From contig CM066033.1 of the NCBI GenBank assembly GCA_033557465.1, forward strand, positions 380,873,289 to 380,937,288: 64,000 nt of DNA, given 5' to 3'. Below are positions 1-9,800 of the stretch, piece after piece. Under the pieces are notes generated by a model that had not been told where the DNA came from, did no database searches, and saw only the letters and a list, made by a program, of their open reading frames with translations. The translations under genes were made by a program, and so were the position numbers. The stretch comes from Ichthyophis bannanicus. Lineage: Eukaryota > Chordata > Amphibia > Gymnophiona > Ichthyophiidae. Position 1 is the stretch's first letter. Each line of letters starts with the position of its first letter.

Positions 1-850
1 GAGTTCATTGTATTCCTTTTGTTTTGTCTGGTAGAGCTCCTGGGTGTTGTCTGATCTGGTGTGTCTCCAGCGTCGTTCTAACCTCCATAGTGTTCTCTTT
101 GCTTTCCGAATCTCTTGTGAATACCAGGGGGCATTTTTGGTTTCAGAGCGGTGAGTTCTTGAGGTCTTGGTTTCTGGGGCTTTGGCTGCAGAAAATATGT
201 CATTCCAGTTTTCTATTTGGCTGTTTGAGTCTTTTTCTATTGTGCTCAGGTTGGGTAGTATATCCTGGAGGCATTTCTCCTTGCTGAAGCTTTTAAATCT
301 CCTACCTTTGTGAGGCTTATCCTGATGATCTTTTGGGCTAGTTGACAGTATTTCAATTTTTATTATGTGGTGGTCCGACCAAGGTACTGGTGTGATCGAT
401 GGGCTTGTGATGCTGTCCTTTTCTATTAGGTAGTTGGGTGTAAAGATGAGATCTGGTGAGGATCCGTGTCTGAGTAGGGGCTGAGATGATATGGGTGTAC
501 TGCAGTGATCTCATAGCTGTCAGGAAGGATTCTGCATCCTTATTAGAGGATGGTTTGAGGTTGAAGTCTCCCAGCACAATCATAGGTTTGTGGAGGGTAT
601 TTACTGCACAGCCCGCCTTCGGTATTGAAGATTAGTTCGTCTGGGGAGGCATTTGGAGCTCTATAGGTGAGGCATAGGGCTAGGTGCTTGTTCTCTATGA
701 GGATTGTCTCGCATTGCGTTGTATTTGCAGTGGTTTGGGTCTTGAGCCGAAAACTAATCCATTTAGAGAAACTGCCCACAGACACGCTCCAAAAGCCATC
801 AGCACATTCTTTTACTTTCAGAAAAAATGGGCACATACGTACATACAAAG
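1..850 (-). pseudogene. L2-like LINE, endonuclease-domain remnant
   Basis: Read on the minus strand, this is the apurinic endonuclease part of a non-LTR retrotransposon. Visible blocks in order are LTYRAPNAS, then GDFN (the metal-binding Asp/Asn motif), then WSDHH (the SDH catalytic motif), and a basic region after the endonuclease beginning NAPWYSQEIRKAKRTL. The frame changes at least twice and both ends are missing. The basic block matches the L2-like piece near 16.5 kb (NAPWFSSDIRDAKRTL), so both are one family. The fragment runs off the window edge. Confidence 0.8.
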
Positions 851-899
851 CAATTTTTATTATTTAATATTCAAAGCGATTAACAGATCTGCTAACTAG

Positions 900-1200
900 G
901 TTAATCGCTGCCACCTGGATATTCAGAGGTATTAACGCAGTTAGTGGTGCTATATGTCTCTGGATGCTGCCACTGAACTCCTAAGGCCAGCATTGGAGCA
1001 TTCTGGGGGCGGAGCAGAGGCAGCACCCAAGAATAACCAGCTAAGTGGCGATATTCATCCATTAGCCAGTTATCCCATGGCAATGAAGGCTAGGCACCTG
1101 AAAGGCTCACCTAACATTTGCTGCCATAGCTAATTGGGCAGTAGCTGAATATCACCGCTGCCTACTTAACTGAGGTGCTACGCAGTCAACATGGATATAA
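900..1200. repeat. MITE-like repeat with 'gatattcag' ends
   Basis: No coding signal. The stretch has inverted, similar motifs (tggatattcagaggtatta near the left, ctgaatatcaccgctgcc near the right) and the words 'gccagttat' and 'agctaagtggc'. The same vocabulary recurs near 3.0-3.4 kb and 15.35-16.0 kb. I infer a degenerate non-autonomous DNA transposon family. Ends and target duplication could not be fixed. Confidence 0.4.
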
Positions 1201-1204
1201 GAAC

Positions 1205-1832
1205 ATAAGATATCTTTACAGCAACTACACTGGCTACCAATGGTAGCCAGGGCAAAATTTAAAATAATCCTGATCATCTTCAAGATCATCCACCACTTTT
1301 CAGTAGATGTACTACAAGAAATTGTAACAAAGAACATCAGTAATAGACCAAGAAGGAACAATTATGAGAACATGATCAGCACACCTTCAGGATATCACAA
1401 GACTAAACAAAATACGTCAAGAAGAGCTCCATCATTAATGGCATCCACACTATGGAACTCCCAACGAGCCTAAGGTAATTAGAGGACATCACAGATTTCC
1501 GCAAGGCCCTTAAAACCCTGCTCTTCACAGAAACTTATGAGCAGATAGACAACAGTCCCTACCAGATACACAACATCCCCCACCTGAGCGAGACTGCAAC
1601 ATACACCCCACAGCAAACTCAATACCTAACCAACCCAGCTAGACTCACGACACCATCATGATGAATGTAACCCTCAAATTGTGTTGTCTTAATGTTGTTA
1701 AATACCCTCATGTTAAATGTTGTAAAGCACCCACATGTTGAATGTAACCCAATTGTGATGTGATGTAACCACTTTGATTGTAGGATAAGGTGGTATATAA
1801 GTATGTCTAAATAAATAAATAAGATATGCCAT
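1205..1832 (+). pseudogene. L2-like LINE, C-terminal end of ORF2 and 3' tail
   Basis: The block LHWLPMVARAKFKI followed by a basic region and APSLMASTLWNS matches the C-terminal end of L2-type reverse transcriptase polyproteins. The same blocks are better preserved at 30.2-30.7 kb (LHWLPIISRIKYKT, APSIWNSLPDDLR). The piece ends in a 3' UTR with 'gataaggtggtatataa' and an AAATAAAT tail, the family's terminus. It is 5'-truncated and frameshifted. Confidence 0.85.
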
Positions 1833-2992
1833 ACTGGGTCTGACTAAGGTCCATCAAGCCCAGTATCCTGTTTCCAACAGTGGCCAATCCAGGTCACAAA
1901 TACCTGGTAGATTCCCAAAAAGGTACATATCCACGATATTTAGCCTGGGGTAAGCAGTGGATTTCCCTGGATCTCCTTAATAATGGTTTATGGACTTTTC
2001 TTCCAGGAACTTGTCCAAACCTTTTTTAAACCCAGCTACACTAACAACTTTTACCACATCCTCTGGTAACAAATTCTCTAGTTTGATTACGCGTTGAGTG
2101 AAAAAAATATATTTTCTCTTATTAATCTTAAATGGGTTACATTGTAGCTTCAATGTGTGTCCCCTAGTCATCCTACTTTTTGACGGGGTAAACAACCAAT
2201 CTATATTTAACCGTTCTACTCCATTAATTATTTTATAGACCTCTATCATATCTCCCCCTCAGCCATCTCTTTTCCAAGTTGAAGAGCCATAACCTTTTAA
2301 GCCTTTCCTCGTTGGGATATCTTTTACCATTTTTGTCAGTCTTTTCTGTAACGTTTCTAATTCTGCTATATCCCTTTTAAGATATAGTGACCAGAATTGC
2401 ACACAATATTCAAGGTACGGTCGCACCATGGAGCGATTCAGAGGCATTATAATATTCCTTGGTTTTATTTTTCATTTCTTTCTTTATGATTCCTAGCATT
2501 CTAATTACTTTCTTGGCCACGGCTGCACACTGGGCAGAGGGTTTTGATGTATTATCCACGATGACACCCAAATCCTTTTCCTGGGTGGTGATTCTTAATG
2601 TGGAACCTTGCATTGTGTAACTGTAGTTTGGGTTGTTCTTACCCAAGTGCATAACTCTGCACTTGTCCACATTTAAATGTCATCTGCCATTTGGACGCTC
2701 AGTCTCCCGATTTATCAAGGTCCTCTTGCAATTTTTTGCATTCCTCTTGTTTTTAACAACTTTGAATAATTTTGTGTCAACTGCAAATTTTGATCACCTC
2801 ACTCGTTTTTTTCATTTCCAGGTCATTTATGACTATGTTAAAAAGCAGAGGACCCAGCACATATCACCTTTCTTAATTGAGAAAATTGCCCATTTAGCCC
2901 TACTCTGTGTTCCGACTTTCAACGAGTTCCTAATCCACAGTAGTAGACTGCCTCCTATCCCATGGCTTTTTAATTTCCCCAAGAGTTTCTCA
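1833..2992 (-). pseudogene. CR1 LINE, 3' half, minus strand
   Basis: The minus strand carries the end of CR1 ORF2: [15 protein letters not shown], then QFWSLYLKRDIAELE, then MIEVYKIINGVERLN, and the 3' UTR with the phrase rendered on the plus strand as 'atactgggtctgactaagg'. It is split into at least three frames. It is homologous over its whole length to the CR1 at 24.6-27.7 kb. Upstream parts are missing, the usual 5' truncation of target-primed integration. Confidence 0.9.
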
Positions 2993-3500
2993 TGCCGGCG
3001 GCTGGATATGGCCCTGGCATTGAATATGCAGGTTTAATGTTCAGCGGCGACAGCTCGCCACTGTACAAGGGCTAGCCACCACTGCCGAATATCTTCCCCA
3101 TGATGTCCAATTATTTATTTTTACAGAATTGTTGTGGGAGATGTGGTGTTGCAACAATCATGATTGTTGAGCTTAATTATCAACATCTTGGGGGATGGGT
3201 GGGGGGAGGCATAAAGCTGAAGGTTCACCTAGGGTATCTCGTATCCTTGCAGTGGCCCTACCTCAATGTCTCCCCAACTAAAGACATCAAGGTCAATATT
3301 CATCAGGGCAGCCACTGCATCTAAATTAGCAGATGAGCAATCCATTTATCTTCATGCTGGATTTTCAGCAAGGATCGCTGAATACACAGTCCTAAAATGA
3401 AATTGATAAGTTATCTGGTTAAGTTAGCACAGCTATTTGTGCAGAGAGGAGACTGATCCAGGACAAAGATCTAAGCTCATGTGAAACTGCAGCTGAAACA
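2993..3500. other. Degenerate MITE-like, otherwise unassigned
   Basis: No supported gene. Short words such as 'ttcagcggcgacagctcgcc', 'tgccgaatatctt' and 'ttatctggttaagttagc' resemble the 'gatattcag' repeat family seen at 0.9-1.2 kb. An ORF of 74 codons here has no recognisable motif and is probably chance. Confidence 0.3.
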
Positions 3501-4199
3501 GTTACCATTGAACTGATAAGGAAAGGAATGGAAAACAAAACAAAAGATATTATAATGCCTCTGTATCGTTCCATGGTGAGACCGCACCTTGAATATTGTG
3601 TGCAATTCTGGTCGCCGTATCTTAAAAAGGATATAGCGATTTTAGAAAAGGTTCAGAGAAGAGCCACCAAAATGGTAAAGGGGATGGAAGGTTACTCCTA
3701 TGAAGAGAGGCTTAAAAGGTTAGGGCTCTTTAACCTGGAAAAGAGACGGCTGAGGGGAGATATGATAGAAGTCTATAAATTAATGAACGGAGTGGAACGG
3801 GTAAACGTAGATCGATTGTTTACCTTATCAGAATATAGAAAGACTAGGGGACATGCAATGAAGCTACAGGGTAAACTATTTAAGACTAATAAAAGAAAAT
3901 ATTTTTTCACTCAACGTGTAATCAAACTCTGGAATTTGTTACTGGAGGATGTAGTAAAGGCTGTTAGTGTAGCTGGGTTTAAAAAAGGTTTGGACAAGTT
4001 CCTGGAGGAAAGGTCCATAAACCATTATTAAAAAGGGACCCAGGATATCAATGCTTGAACCAATACAAGCAGTGTGGAACCTGTGTCCCTTGGGGAAACT
4101 GCTAGGTACATATGACCTAGATTGGCCACTGTTGGAAACAGAATACTGGGCTTGATGGACCTTGGTCTGACCCAGTATGGCATATCTTATGATCTTATG
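3500..4199 (+). pseudogene. CR1 LINE, 3' end, plus strand
   Basis: A 5'-truncated CR1 copy with an uninterrupted 167-codon tail of ORF2 (3528-4031): [21 protein letters not shown] near the start and [18 protein letters not shown] at the C terminus. The 3' UTR follows and ends with 'ttggtctgacccagtatgg'. Closeness to the 24.6-kb and 31.4-kb copies suggests a fairly young subfamily. Confidence 0.92.
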
Positions 4200-4249
4200 T
4201 ATTGCTTTGACAAAACCTTTCCCAGTAAAACTTTTATTTTGGAATATGG

Positions 4250-4350
4250 CAATTTTATTTCTTTATTTAGTAGTATTTAGCACACCCCTTTCAAGTAATA
4301 GTTCAAGGCAAGTTACAATCAAATATTGTAGGAATTTCTCTGTCCCTGGA
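4250..4350 (-). repeat. SINE 3' fragment
   Basis: 'Aaggcaagttacaatc' and 'ctgtccctggaggacttaca' recur at 41.05-41.15 kb and 61.60-61.67 kb, where the last copy extends into a tRNA-like head. This copy keeps only the tail. Confidence 0.5.
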
Positions 4351-5589
4351 GGACTTACAATATTATCTGAAGTGTCTCTTTGAATTTGTTAGCCATATAC
4401 TTTGGACCCTTAAATGGAGAATAAGCTCCCTCTCTAAGAAAATCTAGTCCTGGAATCTAGGGAACCCCCTATATAAGGGTACCTGGGAGGGAGCTATAAT
4501 AATTCTACCACATATTTCACTGGATCCCACAATCCCTCCACCTGGGTTCTCGTATTTTTCTTTCATGAACAGAGTTTAGGGGAGTGAGGGAAGGTAACGG
4601 CCCAAAGATTCTTCAAACCAGAACATGGAGTGTGCAGAGGCAGCCCAAGGAAGATGCGAAGCCATGTGTGGAGACTCATTGCAGGGCCTCATTTGCATAC
4701 ATATTTGCATAATGTTAACATGTGCTAACTTTTAGTAAACATGCCTCTTAATGAGTGCCTAGATATAGACTACCAGATCTCTACATTACTATACTCCAGT
4801 GCCAACCGCCAGGTACATTAGGAAGTACTACAAACACTGCCCATTTAGAACCCATAGCAAACCTGTCGTATCATAATAGCACTACCAAGACTAACAAAGC
4901 ACCAAACCCTAACTATCAAAAGGCAACACTACAAATATTAAACCAATACATCTCCTACTGGGGAAAGAGAACAAATGGCAATGTCAAATAGAAACTACAT
5001 AAACATAATACCTCAGCTCGGTTACACATGCAGAACAAGACCGTCAGCAAACATAGAACAAGGGATCACAATTTAGAAATAGGAAGATAAAAATTAAACT
5101 GGGAATGTACAACAACACTGGAGAAACTAAACGTAAATTAAATTTCCTCTTGCACTAAAACAAAAACGCAAAGACGTTAGCGATGCACATTTCCCAGAAC
5201 TGACAAATTCAAAATAAAAAATTATTTTTCTACCTTATGTTGTTTGGGAATTTTATTTTTCAGTTGCAAATGCTCCATTCACTTTCTTCTGGTGTCTTCT
5301 GCTAGCTCTCCATTGTCTGCTATCCATTTGTCCTTTCTGCTCTTCTAGGTTTTTTTTTCCCATTCTCTCTCTACATTTGCCTTAACATACTGATCTTTTC
5401 CCTTTTGCTCTTTCCTTCATTTCTTTCTTTATTCCTTTTTCATCCACTCAAAATTTCACCCTTCCATCCTCAATCCCCACTTACTGTCCCAATACCTGGC
5501 CAAGCGTAGATATTTCTTCCCTCCCACACAAAATATCTTTTCCCCTCTCCATCGTCACTCCCCCAGCCCCATCCCCTTCTAGTCCTCCC

Positions 5590-5960
5590 CCAACAGCAGC
5601 TCCCTTTTAGTTCCAGCCCCATCCAGCATCCGCTTCCTTCTAGTGCCATTCTCCCATCCCCCCACGATCAGCCCATTTCCAATCCTACCATTTCCAGTCC
5701 TATCCTAGCCCCCCATCAGCCCATTTCCAGTCCAAGCCCCCCCATCAGCTGATTTCCAATCCTAGTCCCCCCATCAGCCATTTTCAGTCCTATCCCAGGC
5801 CTCCATCAATCCATTTCCAGTCCAAACCTCCCCATCAGCCCATTTCCAATCCTAGACCCCCAACAGCATTTTGCAGTCCTATCCTAGCCCCCCATCAGCC
5901 ATTTCCAGTCCTATCCTAACCCCCCTATCAGCCTATTTCCAGTCCTATCCTAGCCCCCCT
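5590..5960 (+). repeat. Minisatellite inside hAT-like copy 1
   Basis: Imperfect tandem units of about 25-35 bp with consensus near 'ccatttccagtcctagcccc' followed by 'cccatcagc'. The array is about 0.37 kb here, against about 1.07 kb in copy 2. Array length therefore accounts for most of the size difference between the copies. Confidence 0.85.
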
Positions 5961-5984
5961 CCTCGAAGAGCCCCGCGCCTGTCT

Positions 5985-6200
5985 GAGTGTCTTCAGAGGG
6001 AGCCGAGAAGGCCAGCTCACCTCTGCACAGCACTGGAATGAAGAGAACCGCTGTGTTCTCGTGAAGTGTGCTGATTGCCAGGAAAGATTAAAGGGCATTT
6101 CCTGTTTCCTAGCATTCCGCAGGCTTCATGAGAATACGGCGCAAGTGAAGGAACACACTACTCTTTACTCCAGCGCTGTGCAGAGGTGAGCGGGGCCTCA
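5985..6200. repeat. GC-rich hairpin module in hAT-like copy 1
   Basis: A perfect 17-bp inverted repeat (gctcacctctgcacagc against gctgtgcagaggtgagc) encloses about 145 bp. The left arm region ('cttcagagggagcc', then 'gattgccaggaaagattaaa') closely resembles the core of the palindromic element at 17.2-17.7 kb ('cttcagagggagcc', 'gattgctgggaaaggttaaa'). Confidence 0.65.
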
Positions 6201-6311
6201 GATCTCCCCCGTCTCTCTCTGAAGCCTGCCCAGTAAACCCATCCAGTGGAACGAAGTTCGCGCAGGGCCCTGTGTAAACAGCATTCTCACACAATGGATG
6301 GGCCGGCCCTG

Positions 6312-6544
6312 GCAGGGTGTAGCAGCTGGGGGCAGGCAAACAGAAGTTAAAGTGCTCTATGATTCCTGCTCCTGTTAGTTAGTGGGCTAAGCCATAGGGA
6401 CTCAGAGATGCTTAGTGCAATTTAGTCCTGTTTCAAAATGGTAGTGCTTAGATAGAAAGATTGGCGGTCATAGGAATCAGCAGCACTGAGCATGTGCTGA
6501 GTCCGTGCAGCCTTGTACTGCTGGGAAAGGGGAAGGTAAAGATA
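6312..6544. other. Unassigned spacer
   Basis: No gene, repeat family or RNA feature recognised between the hAT-like element and the CR1 tail. Confidence 0.3.
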
Positions 6545-7085
6545 AAGGGTATCATAAACATTTAAAAAAATATTGCAAAGACCATATGACCTATCCAGTC
6601 TGCCCATCAATAAGAACTATTAAGCTCTACAATCCCTTTCGCTTCCTCAGAGATCCTCTGTATGTGTCCCATGCTTTTGAATTCAGATACAGTTCTTGTC
6701 TCCATCACCTCCACTGGGAGGCTGTTCCGTGCATCCACCATCTTTTCCATAAAGAGTATTTCCTTAAACTACCAAGTCTATCCCCTTTCATCTTCATCCT
6801 ATGATCCTTCAATCCAGAGCTTCTTTTCAATTGAAAGATCTACCTCCTCTGGATTTATTATCACAGAGATATTTAAATGCCTCTATCATATCTCCCCTCT
6901 CCTACTTTTCCTCCAAACTATACATATTGAGGTCTTTAAGTCTATCTCCATATGGTTTATGATGAAGACCATTGACCATTTCAATAAGTAAACTGCCCTC
7001 TGGACCAACTCTATCCTGCTTATAACCTTTTGAAGGTGCAGTCTCCCTGTGGTTTTTGTCATTGCCTTTTCTACCTGTTTGGTGC
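6545..7085 (-). pseudogene. CR1 LINE (second subfamily), C-terminal end
   Basis: On the minus strand, KPYGDRLKDLNMYSLEEK matches the CR1 C-terminal block in which 'RL..L.L..LE.RR' precedes the region corresponding to RGDMIEVYK. The 3' UTR reads 'gggcagactggataggtcat' on that strand. The subfamily differs from the copies at 1.8, 3.5 and 24.6 kb but matches the fragments at 17.9-18.2 kb and near 56.1 kb. Several stops are present. Confidence 0.75.
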
Positions 7086-7089
7086 ATAA

Positions 7090-7640
7090 AATTATGCGAG
7101 GAACACGATGTTGAAGAAAGGAGAGATATAGGGAAGATGAGAGAAAAGAGAGAGTAGGTGGAGGGGAGAAACAAGAAGAGATGGGAGGAGTGGGGGGGGG
7201 GAGAAAAGAAGGGAGAAATGAAAGGGGAAAGAGGTAGTTAGGAGAAAGAAAAGGGTGTAAGATAAGAGAGGTGAGGAAAAAACGAGGGGGACATGGGATA
7301 GTTGCCGTACATGAGAAGTAGGGAAGGATGAATGCTGGGAGAGAGAGGATGTGTGTGAGGAAAGGAACAACTAGATGTGAGAAAGAAGGAAGAGAAGAAT
7401 GGAAGAGTAGGATAAAAAAAAAAAAACAAAAGAGATGAAATAAGCAACAGAAGAAAGATGGCAGCAGGATGGAAAAATGTAGTAGAAAGGCAGAGAGAAT
7501 AAAATGGGTAGCAGAAAAAGGAAACTTAAAAATCAAAGCAGGAGAAAAAAAAATAAGGAAAGGCTAGGGAAATGAAAACTGGAAACTTAAAAAGAAGAAA
7601 TAATGAAAACAAGAAAAAATGGAGAGGATTAAGAGAGGTT
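7090..7640 (+). repeat. Long purine-rich (GA) tract
   Basis: About 550 bp almost purely A and G on the plus strand, with blocks such as 'gagaaaagagagagt' and an A run near 7411-7422. The complementary open frames of 69-216 codons, rich in Ser, Phe, Leu and Pro, follow from the composition and are not genes. Such tracts can form triplex DNA. Confidence 0.85.
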
Positions 7641-8500
7641 AAAATCCAATATCAATTCTGGAAGAGACCCCTAAGTTTCTATCAGCTATGTAGGTAGAAA
7701 TTTCTAGTGGCCCTACTGATCATAACTGTGAATGTGACCATTTTATCCGCCCAGACTTTCTAGAAATTGGGAGGGCTCTTCTTACTAGTGAGGTCATGGA
7801 AGGAGGACCTCATTTTGGAGGGAAAACTGAATGGTATAAATACTAAACTCAAAGGCAGTTTCCTGTTGATGACTGACACAGCCACTTCCACTACAGAGGT
7901 AGGAATAGTCTTTGGCCATTAAAGAGGACCTGTGATGACAGGAGTTGCTTAAGCCACCATACTGCCCAGTGCCTGCTGCCAGACTAATCACTGATCCATG
8001 CCCAGTACTGCTCGGGTACACTAAAGGTAGTGGCAAGAGAGAGGCTCTGATGAGAGAAGAATAACAGGTTTCCACTGATCCTGGAAGAGAAGAAGAATTA
8101 AGAGGACAATCCAGGAGCTGAGACCTAAGAGGGCCAGGGCCAGGGCCAGGGCCAGGGTTCTCCACCCCCCTCCCCCAATTCATGCCAATCTGAGAGGGAG
8201 GAAAGAAAAGTTAACCCTCCTACTCTAGGCATTCTGACTTCACTATTTCTCAACCCCCTTCTCCCAAACTAACCAGGTAAACCATGCCTGCATGGAGGAG
8301 GGGAGAAATTTTCAATTTTTTTTCCCATGGGTAAACAGATCTTTACCCACCAGCATCCCTTTAAACATTCAATTTTCTTGCCTCATTGACAGGTATCTTT
8401 TTAACTCAAGAGGAATTGCCTAATGTCAAAGAATGTGTACACTTCTCCAACGTTCGACCCTTCTGTGTGATTGATTACACTTGTATATTTAACAACTTAC
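7640..8500. other. Unassigned, with a short GGGCCA array
   Basis: No gene recognised. A run of GGGCCA units lies at 8131-8157. The minus-strand ORF at 7794-8183 reads through this run as Gly-Pro repeats and has no other support. Confidence 0.4.
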
Positions 8501-9310
8501 AAATTATAACTTCCGATGGTAAGACCAATGTTCTGGAATGATCACATCATGTATTTTGCTTGGATTTCTGAGGTCTCCCTGGCAATAAGAAACCTCTTGA
8601 GATTTAAGGAGAAACTGCTTAAAGACCAGTTTTCTGCAGCAAGGTATTACAAAGAAAGCATTCAATCATTATTTGTAGTCCCTCTGGATTAATTATGGGA
8701 ATCTTCTAAAACTAATAGCAGGTAACATCATAAATGCAAGTAGACATTTCAAGTGCACTAAACGTTTTCAGCAGGTTCCAAGTGGATCCCTGCAGAGCTG
8801 AATCATGATAGAGGTTTATTTAAAACTCTTACTTGGTAAAGTAAAATGTAGGCTACGGTCTCAAGATATTTCAGACCAAAATATTTTAAATACATTGGAA
8901 ACCAAGGTGGATGCAACAGATCTGCAGAATACAAGAAATGCAAATAAATACAAAGGTTTCAACAACAGTAATTCTTCCCCTGAGCAGAAATTAGATGTTA
9001 AATCCCCATTATTGTAACTACATCATCGGCATTTTAGAGATATGCTCAGATATTTATTTGATAGCCTTATCTAGAGAGAAATGTGTTCTATGAATGGAAA
9101 CAAGGAGGACTGGGTATGCCAACTCTGAACTTGCCCGTTTGGGCTTCACGGCTGGCAGAGCAGAAGTTGGCGGCAAAGAGGAGACTGTACAATGGAGCAA
9201 GGCTGAGATCCCTGTTATATTTCCTAATTTGCAAGGGGACTATCTGACTTCTGCAATAAGCTGCCAAAATAGCATGGGAGAAGTGCAGAGATACTTAGGA
9301 TGGGTTCATA
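8500..9310 (+). pseudogene. Possible L1/Tx1-like ORF2 remnant
   Basis: Near 9090 the plus strand reads YEWKQGGLGMPTLNLPVW, which resembles the 'GGLG.P.L' block following the reverse transcriptase in L1/Tx1-clade ORF2 proteins. Upstream similarity is weak, and the frame breaks at 9243. The DIRS element begins just after it. This could be the interrupted host sequence of the DIRS insertion, but I cannot see a clear continuation on the far side. Confidence 0.4.
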
Positions 9311-9316
9311 AATAAA

Positions 9317-9504
9317 GCACAGTTACTTACCTGTAACAGGTGATCTCTGGGAACAGCAGGAATAAGTCTTCACATATGGGTACGTCGGTACCGACGGAGC
9401 CTGTGCGGGAACGCTCCCCAGCTTCCCAAAAAGGAAAGCTTTTGGGAGCATCCCACAGCGCCTGCGCGCTGCCTTCCCACCATTCCTAACCGCCTCTCCT
9501 CAGT
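9317..9504. repeat. DIRS inverted terminal repeat (gag-distal end)
   Basis: Inverted copy of 14832-14997. The shared core includes 'cacatatgggtacgtcgg', 'taccgacggagcc', 'gggaacgctccccagc' and 'aggaaagcttttgggagc', ending 'aaccgcctctcctcagt'. The outermost bases differ between the two ends, as expected for DIRS, where each terminus is copied into the internal complementary region. Confidence 0.93.
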
Positions 9505-9590
9505 TTGAGTTTTAAAGCTGAGACAAAAGAGAGAGAGAGGAAAGGAAAGACAGATAGAGAGATACAACTCCTAGGGGAGGTGGGAGGGTT

Positions 9591-9690
9591 GTGAAGACTT
9601 ATTCCTGCTGATCCCAGAGATCACCTGTTACAGGTAAGTAACTGTGCTATCTCCAGGAACAAGCAGGAATGAGTCTTCACATATGGGGAC
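9591..9690. repeat. DIRS internal complementary region
   Basis: The left part is the reverse complement of the gag-distal terminus ('cacctgttacaggtaagtaa'). The right part is the reverse complement of the gag-proximal terminus ('ctccaggaacaagcaggaat'). The two meet at 'actgtgc|tatctcc' near 9646. The region thus records the junction of the two element ends, as in the proposed circular replication template. Confidence 0.93.
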
Positions 9691-9800
9691 TCCCTAGCTA
9701 AGATGCCTGGGAGAACCCCAAGGATATGAAACCCTGGGAAGGGTTCTACCTCCTCCTATGGATCTCAGGCATCTATCCAGGGATGGAGGGTAGGAGTTGA

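Larger units (their letters stand above)
4635..6311. mobile_element. Non-autonomous hAT-like transposon, copy 1
   Basis: Begins CAGAGGCAGCCCAAGG and ends GACGGGCCGGCCCTG-like (ATGGATGGGCCGGCCCTG), matching copy 2 at 41487-43857. The flanks GGAGTGTG and GCAGGGTG agree at 6 of 8 positions, a decayed 8-bp duplication as hAT elements make. Contents in order: a conserved non-transposase region with an ORF containing YITILQCQPPGTLG (4755-4991), a pyrimidine-rich stretch, a 'ccatttccagtccta' minisatellite, and a GC-rich hairpin module. No transposase is visible. What the ORF once was is unknown; copy 2 keeps the same peptide (YITIIQCQPPGTLG). Confidence 0.75.

Noticed and set aside
6886..7536. 216-codon minus-strand frame with hydrophobic runs
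   Set aside because: It reads the complement of a purine tract, giving Ser/Phe/Leu/Pro runs. Composition explains both its length and its apparent membrane segments.
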